A DNA stretch of 64,000 nucleotides, from the NCBI RefSeq assembly GCF_016097555.1, contig NC_054708.1, positions 7,354,660 to 7,418,659 of the forward strand, written 5' to 3'. The notes beneath the pieces are model-generated. The model was not told the DNA's origin. It did no database searches and saw only the letters and a list, made by a program, of their open reading frames with translations. Of the stretch, positions 1 to 10,469 are shown piece by piece; position 1 is the stretch's first letter; each line of letters begins with the position of its first letter. Source of the DNA: Gigantopelta aegis. Taxonomy: Eukaryota; Mollusca; Gastropoda; Neomphalida; Peltospiridae. The position numbers and the translations under genes were made by a program.

Positions 1-288
1 ATGTAGAAAGATAAGCTTCTCAAACTAACCTTAATATTATATTTTAACATGTAGAAAGATAAGTTTCTCAAACTAAACTTAATTTATATATTAGCATGTA
101 TAAAGATAAGCTTCTCTAACTAAACTTAATAATAAATATTATGTATTAACATGTATAAAGGTAAGCTTCTCAAACTAAACTTAATATTGTATGTTAACAT
201 GTAGAAAGATAAGCTTCGCAACCTAAACTTAATACTAAATATTATGTACCGGGTATTAATTTGTATAAAGATAAGCTTCTCAAACTAA
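1..288. repeat. Irregular ~48-60 bp tandem repeat, about 6 copies
   Basis: Each unit carries a variant of atgtagaaagataagcttct followed by caaactaaacttaat and an AT-rich spacer of varying length. The array is cut by the window start, so its true length is unknown. It lies in an intron of the DENND1 gene, upstream of the first visible exon. Confidence 0.85.
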
Positions 289-951
289 ATGTCAGTGCTT
301 TCACCAGTAGGTGGTATGCAGTGATTATTTTCATACTTCTTGTTCATACTAAGTGTTACAATTATACACCTTCGTTCAAAGATAATGAACGCTTTCACTT
401 GCTGTCATGCTCTTTATGAATGTGGAATATCTGCAGTAACATGCAGAATTCTCTTCCTACAGTATGTGTTCGACTTGCTTTGGATGCCTTTGTTTTTCAG
501 TCCCACAAATGTGGGTGTTATGGGTACATTTATATTACTTCACATGATAAGAAATTTCATTTCTCAAATTTATAGTAAACTAAATAAGTTAGTCTGGTGT
601 TTTCGTGAATGTTTAGTTAACATACATTATGTGTTTTAGTGGAGGTCTATTTCATTTTTGTCAGTTTACTGGTACCCAGTACCTTAATACCTATATTTTG
701 TGTAAAATTGTGGTTTAAAACAGTACATTGCATGTACATAATATTTATATTTGTTTGTCATGTGTTGATGTAAGAACAGTTTTTCATTTAAATTTTTTTA
801 TTATTATTACTTCTTTTTTTTTACCATCCATATACGTGTATAGTGGTTTCAGTGTGTCAGGTGGTTTTTCTTCATCATTGTTGTGATTATTCTGTCATTT
901 TGTTGTTTCCATTTCAGTGTTAGATGTTGTCACCCTATCAATGTCATAATT
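289..951. other. Intronic sequence, nothing recognised
   Basis: AT-rich single-copy-looking sequence between two arrays, presumably DENND1 intron. A 99-codon open frame at 340-639 has ordinary AT-rich composition and no recognisable domain; I do not call it a gene. Confidence 0.5.
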
Positions 952-2031
952 GACAAATCATATTGTCATCTAAAAATATGAACATTATTCCTTTAAAATC
1001 CTTACAGTACTTATACTGGTAGATATTTAATTAATCATATTGTCATCTAAAAATATGTACATTATTCCTTTAAAATCCATCCAGTACTTATACTGGTAGA
1101 TATTTAATTAATCATATTGTCATCTAAAAATATGTACATTATTCCTTTAAAATCCTTACAGTACTTATACTGGTAGATATTAAGTTCTGACAGAAGGAAT
1201 CTCAACAGTACATTTATTGTACTTGCAAAATATGTACATTATTCCTTTAAAATCCTTACAGTACTTATACTGGTAGATATTAAGTTCTGACAGAAGGAAT
1301 CTCAACAGTCCATTTATTGTACTTGCAAAATATGTACATTATTCCTTTAAAATCCTTACAGTACTTATACTGGTAGATATTAAGTTCTGACAGAAGGAAT
1401 CTCAACAGTCCATTTATTGTACTTGCAAAATATGTACATTATTCCTTTAAAATCCTTACAGTACTTATACTGGTAGATATTAAGTTCTGACAGAAGGAAT
1501 CTCAACAGTACATTTATTGTACTTGCAAAATATGTACATTATTCCTTTAAAATCCTTACAGTACTTATACTGGTAGATATTAAGTTCTGACAGAAGGAAT
1601 CTCAACAGTACATTTATTGTACTTGCAAAATATGTACATTATTCCTTTAAAATCCTTACAGTACTTATACTGGTAGATATTAAGTTCTGACAGAAGGAAT
1701 CTCAACAGTACATTTATTGTACTTGCAAAATATGTACATTATTCCTTTAAAATCCTTACAGTACTTATACTGGTAGATATTAAGTTCTGACAGAAGGAAT
1801 CTCAACAGTACATTTATTGTACTTGCAAAATATGTACATTATTCCTTTAAAATCCTTACAGTACTTATACTGGTAGATATTAAGTTCTGACAGAAGGAAT
1901 CTCAACAGTACATTTATTGTACTTGCAAAATATGTACATTATTCCTTTAAAATCCTTACAGTACTTATACTGGTAGATATTAAGTTCTGACAGAAGGAAT
2001 CTCAACAGTACATTTATTGTACTTGCAAAAT
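952..2031. repeat. Tandem array: three 77-bp units then about nine 100-bp units
   Basis: The phrase aatcatattgtcatct recurs at 956, 1033 and 1110 (77-bp period). From about 1160 the period becomes exactly 100 bp: ctcaacagt recurs at 1201, 1301, 1401 and so on to 2001. Both unit types share the core ttaaaatccttacagtactt; the 100-bp unit replaces the 77-bp linker by a different segment. The 100-bp units are almost identical (a gtaca/gtcca variant is the main difference), so expansion is recent. Confidence 0.95.
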
Positions 2032-2744
2032 ACAGTAAAGTACTCTTACAACGAACCGGAAGGGACCATGGTAGTTAGTTCGTTATAGCAGTAGTTTGTG
2101 GTACACATTGGCATAAGTTGGTTATTAATGTATAATGAAATAAAATGTGACTTTATGATCAGTTCGTTCTATGCAGTAGTTTGTTCTAAGCATGTTCGTT
2201 ATAAGTGCACTTTACTGTATTCAGTTTTAACAAAAACTACTGGATCCATACAATTTACATTGTTAATTTCTAATATGATTATGGAACGTGGTATAATTAT
2301 GATAAATATATAGCAAAAATTATGTACGAATAAGTAACTTACATGATTTAGATTTTATTAGTAAACTACTGAATTGTTCGATAAAATCTGATCGTGAAAA
2401 AAGAAAATCATTTTGGTTTTGTTCTGTTGATTAAGAATACTTTTGAAATATCTGAATGGCTTTTTTGTACATGGCTTGACTGTCATAGTTTTGTTTGTTT
2501 GTTTGTTTATTTCTCATTGCACACAGGCTGTGATAATCTAATGAATCATTGTGATTACTTAGTTTGATAACATGAAGAATGTATAATGTGTATCATAGAT
2601 ACATAATTCTAGAATCAGAACTCTTGAACAAGGCCATGTGTCAAAACAAGTTTGTAGCTCATTTATGACTTTGTTTTGCTATATCAATACTTAAATGTAA
2701 ATGGATTCAATAATTTAGTTTAAATTGTCTTGCCATTTTTGCAG
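2032..2744. other. DENND1 intron, no feature recognised
   Basis: AT-rich intronic sequence ending in the splice acceptor ttgccatttttgcag that precedes the exon at 2745. Small open frames here have no coding character. Confidence 0.5.
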
Positions 2745-2798
2745 GTGAAGACTCATGGGAAAAAAGCTGTGACTGGGATTAAAACAAGGTTTCATGAG
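2745..2798 (+). CDS. DENND1: DENND1 (connecdenn) exon: end of the helical linker after the DENN module
   Basis: An 18-codon phase-0 exon between acceptor tttttgcag and donor gtaaaa. It encodes VKTHGKKAVTGIKTRFHE, which lines up residue for residue with AKDHAKMGIKEVKNRLKQ just after the DENN domains of human DENND1A as I remember it. DENND1 proteins are exchange factors for the GTPase Rab35 on clathrin-coated vesicles and endosomes. This is the first of five + strand exons that together give only the C-terminal, mostly unstructured half; the catalytic uDENN-DENN-dDENN exons must lie upstream of the window. The family match rests on this segment, the proline-rich exon at 7571 and the C-terminal motif at 15700, all in the same order as in the vertebrate protein. 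Whether it is the only DENND1 gene of the animal cannot be told. Confidence 0.8.
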
Positions 2799-2950
2799 GT
2801 AAAAATCTATTACTTGCTCTGTCATTATATTTATAAATGAAAACAATATCTGATCATTAATAATAACAACAAAATATTGATTTGCCAACATTAGACCAGC
2901 AAGTGAGATGTCTAGAGCATCATGTATTATTTAGAAAAATTAAGTTAAAC

Positions 2951-3226
2951 TTTGTTTTGTTTTAACGATACCACTAGAGCGCATTGATTTATTAATCATC
3001 GGCTTTTGGATGTCAACATTTGAGAAGAAACCTGCCTACATGTTTCCATTAGTAACAAGGGATCTTTTATATGCACCATCCCACAGACAGAATAGCACAT
3101 ACCATGACGTTTGATATACCAGTACTGGCTGGAACAAGAAATAGTCCAATGGGCCCACCAACAGGGATTGATCCTAGACTGACCATGCATCAGGCGAGTG
3201 CTTTACCACTGGGCTACGTCCGACCC
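2951..3226 (-). mobile_element. tRNA-derived SINE (family A), near full length
   Basis: Read on the - strand it has the family order: tRNA-like head (ggacgtagcccagtggtaaa, degenerate A and B boxes), body with gtgcatataaaagatccctt, and tail tgacatccaa...tcgttaaaacaaaacaaa. It is the first of at least a dozen family A copies in the window. Confidence 0.85.
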
Positions 3227-3398
3227 TAGAAATGTTACAATTCCTTGAGACAAATAAAATAATCATCATGTTGTTTAAATGCTATTCTTGGAGAGAACAA
3301 ATGGTGAAATAATCATCATTTTATTTAAATGCTATTCTTGGAGAGAAAAAATTGTGAAACACAAACATAGTGATAATTAATCTTCTCTATATATTTCT

Positions 3399-3715
3399 GG
3401 GATGGCACATAGCCCAATGATAAAACACTCACTTGATGCACGGTCGGTTCAGGATCAATCTCCATCAGTGGGCTCCCTGGGCTATTTCTCGCTCCAACCA
3501 GTGCACCAAGACTGATAGAACAAAGGCTGTGGTATATGCTATCCTGTCTGTGGGATGGTGCATATAAAAGAATCCCTTGCTACTTATGGAAACATGTAGC
3601 GGGTTTTGTCTCTAAGACTATATGTCAAAATTACCAAATGTTTGACATCCAATAGCTGATGATTAATAAATCAATGTGTTCTAGTGGTGTCATTAAACAA
3701 AACAAACAAAAAAAC
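3399..3715 (+). mobile_element. tRNA-derived SINE (family A), near full length
   Basis: Starts gggatggcacatagcccaatg and ends ttaaacaaaacaaacaaaaa. All family parts are present on the + strand, in the opposite orientation to the copy 170 bp upstream, so the two form an inverted pair in one DENND1 intron. Confidence 0.85.
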
Positions 3716-3739
3716 TGTAAATTTCTTGTTTTATACCAG

Positions 3740-3753
3740 CTTTCAAATTTGTA

Positions 3754-3785
<32 letters not shown>

Positions 3786-3952
3786 GATGGTTAAAAACTA
3801 TAAATTTGTCATATATGTACATGTATGTGATGGCTAAAAACTATAAATTTGTCATATATATATATACATGTATGTGATGGCTAAAAGCTATAAATTTGTC
3901 ATATATATATACATGTATGTGATGGCTAAAAACTATAAATATGTCATATATA
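3740..3952. repeat. TA-rich ~45-bp minisatellite, left part
   Basis: Units of (ta)n followed by catgtatgtgatggctaaaa and actataaatttgtcat, about four copies. The same repeat resumes at 5467 after the Tc1-like transposon, so it is one array split by an insertion. Confidence 0.9.
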
Positions 3953-5466
3953 TACTTAACCAAAAAAGTTTAGCAAGTTTTTGTAAATGACTGTTGCTTC
4001 CATATAAATTAAAATAAAGTGATAAAACTTGGTAATATGTTAGTTGCATATGCCCTGTCGCTTTGGGTAATGAAAAGAACACCATTTGTCATATCACACA
4101 CCGCTATGTGTACTGCACGTGCAAACGCGGTGCACTCGTGCTGTTGCAGAAGCGTGTGCAATACGGATGTATTGAAATCACAGTTTGATGCACTGAACCA
4201 ACATTATCCAAAAACAAAAGGAAGAATTTATCCTGTTATAATGGGTCGCCGTCCTGGTTTAACGGAAAATCAACGTCATGAAGCAATGGGACGGCTTAAT
4301 GCCGGCTAATGCGTACACGACGTCGCTCAGTACTTTCGTGTTCATGACAGTACCATATCACGACACCGACAACACATACAACAAACTGGGCAAGTGCGAG
4401 ATCGACCACGTTCTGGTAGACCACAATTAACTACTCCAATGGAAGATAGGTATTTAGTGACATCATCTCGACGTCACAGGTTTGAAAGTGCTCCTCGTTT
4501 AGCCCGTACTTTGCAGCAAACCACAGGCACTAGAATTCGTGCTCAAACTGTCCGTAACCATCTCCATGCTCCTGGATTACAAGCACATCGCCCTGTTGAT
4601 GCTGTTCCCCTGATAGCGCGTCACATTCAGGAACGTCTGAGATGGGCCAGAATACACCAACACTGGTGATGCAGACAATGGGATCAGACATTATTCACAG
4701 ACGAATCCAGGTTTTGTGTTCAGTTTGCGGATGGTAGGCGTTGTGTATGGAGGCGACGGGGAGAACGATATGATGCAGATAACGTTATTCAGCATGACCG
4801 ATATGGCGGTGGCAGTATCATGGTCTGGGCCGGCATTCATGGTGGAGGTAAAACAGATCTCGTTTTTATTCACGGAAACATGACTGCTCAACATTACTGC
4901 GACGAGATCATTACACCAGTGGTCATTCCATTCCTGCAGCAGCATCCTGGCTTTCTGTTTCAACATGACAACGCTACACCACATACCGCTAGGCTAACCA
5001 CTAATCTTCTTGAGCGGAACCACATCCAAGTGTTGAACTGGCCACCAAAGTCCCCTGACTTGTCCCCAATTGAGAATGCATGGGACCTACTGGGCCATAG
5101 GGTATGCGAAAACCATCCTCATATCCTTAATGTCCATGACCTACAAATTGCTCTGAACCGGGAATGGAATGCAATTACTGTTCCTGAGATTAATGGTCTC
5201 ATTAGAAGCATGAAACGACGATGTACTGCTGTCATCAACGCCGCTGGTGCACACACACATTATTGAGCCTCTCTCAATATTTTGGTAGATGTACCCCTCC
5301 GTTTCATCAGTTGACATTAAAGTGATGACGTTGACAACGTGTTACTGCTGACTACATTCAGAAATGCTGTATCAATGAAATAATGTGTACAAATAAATTT
5401 AACATTAAATCAGGTTGTCTGTATTTCATATCTTGTACATAATTGCTAAACTTATTTGGCACAGTA
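3953..5466 (+). mobile_element. Tc1-like DNA transposon (DD34E), inactive copy
   Basis: Terminal inverted repeats are visible: left end tacttaaccaaaaaagtttag, right end complement tactgtgccaaataagttta, flanked by TA on both sides, the normal Tc1/mariner target. The 1.5-kb element holds one transposase frame (4241-5266) in a single reading frame broken by two stops. It interrupts a TA-rich minisatellite and lies in the DENND1 intron before exon 5626, in the same orientation as the gene. Confidence 0.93.
4241..5266 (+). pseudogene. Tc1-like transposase with two in-frame stops
   Basis: Start MGRRPGLTENQRHEAMGRL, then a paired helix-turn-helix region, a GRP AT-hook-like segment (RSGRPQLTT) and the DDE domain. 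The catalytic residues are Asp154 (FTDESRF), Asp243 (QHDNATPHTAR) and Glu278 (SPIENAW), with 34 residues between the last two, i.e. DD34E. The whole 341-codon frame stays in one register. Only two nonsense codons break it: TAA at codon 23 (4307-4309) and TGA at codon 143 (4667-4669; CGA to TGA would be a CpG-type change). No indel is needed to read it, so it died fairly recently. Transposase would cut and paste the element through its inverted ends. Confidence 0.92.
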
Positions 5467-5602
5467 TATATACATGTATGTGATGGCTAAAAACTATAAA
5501 TTTGTCATATATATATATATACATGTATGTGATGACTAAAAAACTAAAAATTTGTCATATATATATATACATGTATGTGATGGCTAAAAAACTATAAATT
5601 GT
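5467..5602. repeat. TA-rich ~45-bp minisatellite, right part
   Basis: Continuation of the array at 3740-3952, about three copies (acatgtatgtgatggctaaa). It ends about 25 bases before the DENND1 splice acceptor at 5625. Confidence 0.9.
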
Positions 5603-5625
5603 ATAAATGTTTTCTTTTCTTTTAG

Positions 5626-5742
5626 ATTAACGAATCTGGAAAACATTCTTCCAAGATGCCAACCCCTTCTACTTCCACAAAGACGTTTAATAGACAACAA
5701 CGGCCGGCTACTATTGTTGGCTCCAAGCTGGAAATGTCTCGT
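5626..5742 (+). CDS. DENND1: DENND1 exon, serine/threonine-rich linker
   Basis: A 39-codon phase-0 exon between acceptor ttcttttcttttag and donor gtgagt. It begins INESGKHSSKMPTPSTSTKT and runs through a basic stretch to RPATIVGSKLEMSR. The RPATIVGSKLE piece followed by the next exon's proline run matches RPITVHFGQVRPPRP of human DENND1A in order and spacing. No catalytic function; it is part of the disordered tail. Confidence 0.8.
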
Positions 5743-5826
5743 GTGAGTTTGTACTCTTGTTGTCATGTCAGATGCCAAATCTTTCAGTATTAAAATTTAT
5801 GTAAACAAAATCTAAAATCTTTATCC

Positions 5827-5872
5827 ATCTTAAATGTGGAAGAAATCATTGAATATAAAATTATTTATAAGG
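5827..5872. repeat. Segment shared with 46232-46277 beyond a SINE 3' end
   Basis: The sequence ccatcttaaatgtggaagaa continuing to the SINE tail is the same at 5825 and at about 46230. Other family B SINEs in the window end before this stretch and have different flanks, so it is not part of the SINE consensus. A 3' transduction or a local duplication would explain it. Confidence 0.8.
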
Positions 5873-6190
5873 AAGGAAGGAAATGTTTTATTTAACGACA
5901 CACTTAACACATTTTATTTACGGTTATATCACGTCTGACATGGTTAAGGACCACACAGATATTGAGGGAGGAAACCCGCTGTCGGCACTTTATGAGCGAC
6001 TCTTTTCGATTAGCAGCAAGGGATCTTTTATATGCACCATCTCATAGATAGAATAGCACATGCCACGGCCTTTGATGTACCAGTCATGGTGCAGTGGCTG
6101 GAGTGAGAAATAGCCCAATGGGCCCACTGACGTGGATCGATCCAAAACCAACCGCGCATCAAGCAAGCGCTTTACCACTGGGTTATGTCT
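5872..6190 (-). mobile_element. tRNA-derived SINE (family B), head amplified
   Basis: On the - strand: tRNA-like head, family body, then the family B tail with gtgtggtc, ccgtaaataaaatgtg, cgttaaataaaac and a ttcc-rich end. Family B differs from family A in its 3' half. Its head runs directly into the 66-bp array that follows on the + strand. Confidence 0.85.
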
Positions 6191-7316
6191 CACTGACGGG
6201 GATCGATCTGAAACCAACCGCGCATCAAGCGAGCGCTTTACCACAGGGTTACGTCTCACCGACGGGGATCGATCTGAAACCAACCGTGCATCAAGCGAGC
6301 GCTTTACCACAGGGTTACATCTCACCGACGGGGATCGATCTGAAACCAACCGTGCATCAAGCGAGCGCTTTACCAGAGGGTTATGTCTCACCGACGGGGA
6401 TCGATCTGAAACCAACCGCGCATCAAGCAAGCGCTTTACCACTGGGTTACGTCTCACCGACGGGGATCGATCTGAAACCAACCTCGCATCAAGCAAGTGC
6501 TTTACCACTGGGTTACGTCTCACCGACGGGGATCGATCTGAAACCAACCACGCATCAAGCAAGCGCTTTACCACAGGGTTATGTCTCACAGACGGGGATC
6601 GATCTGAAACCAACCGCGCATCAAGCAAGCGCTTTACCACTGGGTTACGTCTCACAGACGGGGATCGATCTGAAACCAACCGCGCATCAAGCAAGCGCTT
6701 TACCACAGGGTTACGTCTCACCGACGGGGATCGATCTGAAACCAACCGTGCATCAAGCAAGCGCTTTACCACTGGGTTATGTCTCACTGACGGGGATCGA
6801 TCTGAAACCAACCGCGCATCAAGCAAGCACTTTACCACTGGGTTACGTCTCACCGACGGGGATCGATCTGAAACCAACCACGCATCAAGCAAGCGCTTTA
6901 CCACAGGGTTATGTCTCACCGACGGGGATCGATCTGAAACCAACCGTGCATCAAGCAAGCGCTTTACCACAGGGTTATGTCTCACCGACGGGGATCGATC
7001 TGAAACCAACCGCGCATCAAGCAAGCGCTTTACCACAGGGTTACGTCTCACCGACGGGGATCGATCTGAAACCAACCGCGCATCAAGCAAGCGCTTTACC
7101 ACTGGGTTACGTCTCACTGACGGGGATCGATCTGAAACCAACCGCGCATCAAGCAAGTGCTTTACCACAGGGTTACGTCTCACCGACGGGGATCGATCTG
7201 AAACCAACCGTGCATCAAGCAAGCGCTTTACCACTGGGTTATGTCTCACTGACGGGGATCGATCTGAAACCAACCACACATCAAACAAGCGCTTTACCAC
7301 AGGGTTATGTCTCGCC
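6133..7316. repeat. 66-bp minisatellite built from a SINE tRNA-like head, 18 units
   Basis: gatcgatctg recurs every 66 bp from 6201 to 7257, with a first unit at 6135 belonging to the SINE itself. Read on the - strand each unit is the SINE head: taacccagtggtaaagcgct (A-box region) through gatcgatccccgt (B-box region). The unit is a multiple of three and has no stop in several frames, which makes long open frames on both strands (448 codons on -, 417 and 398 on +). These are by-products of the period, not genes. The array lies in the DENND1 intron between exons 5742 and 7571. Confidence 0.97.
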
Positions 7317-7570
7317 CCTGATTTATAAAGAAACAAAAATATTTTAAATTACATTTCAGTTGCTCACTTAGTTAACAAGGAAACAATATAATGTAAGGAA
7401 AGTGATGAATTAGAAGTAAAATATTAGAAGCATAAATTTTGAAAGACCAGGAGCTGCAGTTTTTTAAACAAATTTTAAATGTTGTAGTTTTAGCACCTAA
7501 TGTGTACTATAAAAAAAATAGCCAGGTATAATAATACTATAATAATAATTATTTGTGTGTGTATTTTCAG

Positions 7571-7635
7571 CCCCCGAGACCACCCCCACCAGGTGGAAAA
7601 GTAGCACGATCTCAAAGCTCGAGAATGATCCCACA
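7571..7635 (+). CDS. DENND1: DENND1 exon, proline-rich SH3-binding segment
   Basis: Acceptor gtgtgtattttcag, donor gtaagt. The 65-base exon (21 codons plus two bases) encodes PPRPPPPGGKVARSQSS and ends in phase 2; the next exon supplies the third base of a Gln codon. The PPRPPPP run is a class of ligand bound by SH3 domains. In vertebrate connecdenns the tail is known to contact SH3 proteins of the endocytic machinery, which fits but is inference here. Confidence 0.82.
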
Positions 7636-8092
7636 GTAAGTTCACGTCGTCTTCAACAATCGAGCTGTCACACACGGAAACCTACAACTTAGCATGACGT
7701 CGGAAACCGAGCAGATGTAGCTCACAGTTTGACGTTGTTTACTTTAGTGTTGGGAAAATGACGTCACTGATGCTGTATTTTTAAAAGATATAATTCACAT
7801 AGTGCACTAATACCTGATATTTGCTCTTTTTTTTCATCTATGTTTTATCCCAAGTTGTAGTTTTTCTCATCTCATTTCACGGCTGAAATCTAGTTGAGTA
7901 GAAATATCAAAATTAACTTAATCACTTTTCATTAATGGTTACCTTATGGTTTGATTGGCTACTTTGCTTACAGTTTGGTTTCACTTAGAAACCTGTAGGA
8001 TGTAGATGAAGTTTATATATATAATTAATTGTATTTTATTTGTTATACATTATTATGTGAACAGTATACATGAACCAAATATAAAACCCCAA

Positions 8093-8193
8093 TAGCCTTT
8101 CCCTTGTTACAGATCAACAAAGTACTCCACGATTGTTTCAGAACCAAATTCTAAAAGCCTTTCCCTTGTTACAGATCAACAAAGTACTCTACG
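8093..8193 (+). repeat. 62-bp tandem duplication across a splice acceptor
   Basis: The string gcctttcccttgttacag plus the exon start atcaacaaagtactc occurs twice, with AG at 8111-8112 and at 8173-8174. The downstream copy begins the exon. The upstream copy would add 62 bases and shift the frame, so it is a decoy or an alternative site. Confidence 0.92.
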
Positions 8194-8358
8194 ATCAACA
8201 TCACGACTGAAGACTTGAGCCGATTTGAGAGTTTTGACGACAACTGTCTCCCCGACGAGTACCAGCGAGTGAGTGTCAACCTGATGACCGATCCAGACAT
8301 CCAGTCCGCACTGCATCGGTCGGCCAGCGACAACAACCTCAACCCAAAAACAGTCTGG
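8175..8358 (+). CDS. DENND1: DENND1 exon with acidic/Phe motifs
   Basis: Begins at the second of two identical acceptors (see 8093-8193) and ends at donor gtacgt. One base completes Gln from the previous exon, then 61 codons follow in frame. It carries DLSRFESFDDN (an acidic Phe motif of the kind bound by AP-2 appendages), PDEYQRV and SALHRSASDNNLNP. It corresponds in position to the LEDVFSNLDMEAAL...KSLEDL region of human DENND1A. Using the acceptor at 8112 instead would shift the frame and run into stops. Confidence 0.82.
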
Positions 8359-9290
8359 GTACGTCTGGCTCTCGTGCTTAGTGTCATTCTCGTCATTACT
8401 CGGTTGATAGGTCTCAAAACTTGATACGATGTTTGCCTAATTCACAAAGCACTGTTAAGCAACATCGCATTAAGCAACATTGCAAGCCTTTTTCCATTGT
8501 ACTGCGAGAGGTTTTAGTGAATTAGTCCCCTGGGACCCATTTTATGAAGCAGTGTTAGTGCTAAGATCATCTTAAGTGCTTTATTGGAAATGGTTTAAAA
8601 TGGAAAACACTTGTTGAACAGAAAACAATTGTTGAATAGAAAACACTTCTTAAACAAAATCATTATGATACATATCTTCAGTATAATAATGAAAATAAAA
8701 TAATTAATTAAGGTCATGATGAATAAATCCTAGATTTTTAGCCACGTCCACCCACCCCAAAGGCCCACTCTTGTTTTTTTAATAACCAATTTGTGTGGGT
8801 TTTTTGCTTAATGTCCAGTATTTTCTGAAAATGTAACATAAAAAATAAAGTTTCACTCCACTGCCACCATTTTGAAAAATAGTTGAATGAAAATCTAGCA
8901 TTTAATATCTAATGACTTAAAAGTCTGATTATAAAAAGTTTATTTTTTAAAAGATGGGCTTTGGTGTTATTTATGATTTTCACAGGATGCATTTGCAGAG
9001 AAATTTGTTTACAATTCCTGCAATTTTAGAAAATGGTAAATGATTTTATTAAAATTGCTAGTTGGTTTAATTAAACCATTACAAGTAGAGATTTGCGAAA
9101 ATATATTCTCAGAGTTATATTGTGAAATTACACGTTAGTCCCATAAAAGTGAATTATTTGACAACAGTTGTATGGAGTATACTACATGTATTGGTTTTAT
9201 GCTGTTTCAGTACATCCACAACTCTCAGGTTGGTTATGTAGATAGTAGTCTCTATATTGTTAACTTTTATTATTTTCTTTTTCTTATACA
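8359..9290. other. DENND1 intron, no feature recognised
   Basis: AT-rich intronic sequence after donor gtacgt. I see no repeat of more than two copies and no coding exon. Confidence 0.5.
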
Positions 9291-9470
9291 GTGAAACCTG
9301 TTTAAACCAGGTCCTGAACAAACTGGAATTCTGTCAAAACTGGCTAACTTTCATGGTCAAGAATTTTCTAAATTTTAAATTTTGACCCTCTAAGCACTGG
9401 ATGTTGTCTAAATTGAATAAATATTATGTCCCCGGCATGGTCCAGTTTAGACAGGTTTCAATGTGTATAC
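9291..9470. mobile_element. Small MITE, pogo/Tigger-like ends
   Basis: Left end cagtgaaacctgtttaaacc; right end complement cattgaaacctgtctaaact. Both lie next to TA-rich flanks. About 180 bp with no coding capacity, so a non-autonomous element. Confidence 0.7.
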
Positions 9471-10469
9471 ATTTTTGTTATATAATATATACTTCAATTT
9501 TCAGTTATTTAACTGTTAACATCTTTGTTAATTTCAAACTACTTTGAATATTTTTAATTGTTTGCATGGTTTTGTTGTCTGCATGGTTTATTCACACATT
9601 TCATTACATATCAAAATTGACAACAGTGTTTTTGCTGGGTGAACATTAAAAGAGGGTGGCTGTGCGGCACCACACCCTTCAAAAAAATGAAAAGCAAAAA
9701 AAAAAAAAAAAAAGGAGGGGAAAGCTTGGTTACCATATATCATTGTGTGTTGGTCGACTTTGTGGAAAGACATACTTGTTATTTTGCTTCTCAGTATTTG
9801 GTACAGTAAAGTTGATATGAAATACAAGCCAACTAATTTTTTTAATTAAACCGGAGATGTTGTCGGTCTGCAATTGAGGACAAAATATCAGACGATAGTT
9901 AGTGGAAACAGAATGACCGTTCTGATCATGTGACAAATTTGGTGCCAAATAAGTGTTTTTTCAGTAAGAGATGACTTGATAAAAAATAAAATGTTTTCAT
10001 TGCTCATATAAAATATAACTTTTATTGTGTGTATCAAACATACAACTGGATACATGTATGGGACAAAATAGAGGCTGTTAAAAATACTGTTAAATTACGT
10101 TACGGTAACTGAAGTTTTTCCTCAGTTGCTTTTTCGTACACACAATGCGGCTTGTTTTCTTTGATGTCCAGTGTGCAAACCGGTCGATTTTTTGTGTGTG
10201 GAAAAAAGTGTGCATTTGGAAATAGTGGAGATAGGTGCTGTAAAATAAAGAGGGGAACAGAAATATAAAGAAGGGTGTCAAAATGCAATAGCAGCGAGAA
10301 CACTGGACAGACTTCAGTATTATAATAATAATTTGCTGATTGATAGAATTAATTAAATAAATACAAGAATGTAAAGACATTCAGAACAGCTCTTCCAGTT
10401 TTCATTAAATTGGTACTTATGCTGATGTTGTTCGACAAGTAGGAGCATGATTTAACTTGGTCAGTAGAG
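9471..10469. other. DENND1 intron, poly(A) tract only
   Basis: Contains an A19 run near 9698 preceded by ccttcaaaaaaatgaaaagc, possibly the tail of an old retroposed fragment. Otherwise no recognisable feature. Confidence 0.4.

Noticed and set aside
340-639. 99-codon frame
   Set aside because: AT-rich, no recognisable motif, in a DENND1 intron; length is compatible with chance.
5990-7347. Long open frames of 448, 417 and 398 codons on both strands
   Set aside because: They follow from a stop-free 66-bp repeat unit derived from a SINE head; three overlapping frames are equally open.
8113-8174. Upstream acceptor as the true exon start
   Set aside because: It shifts the frame by 62 bases and meets stops; the tttcag site at 8141 also leads to an in-frame TAA.
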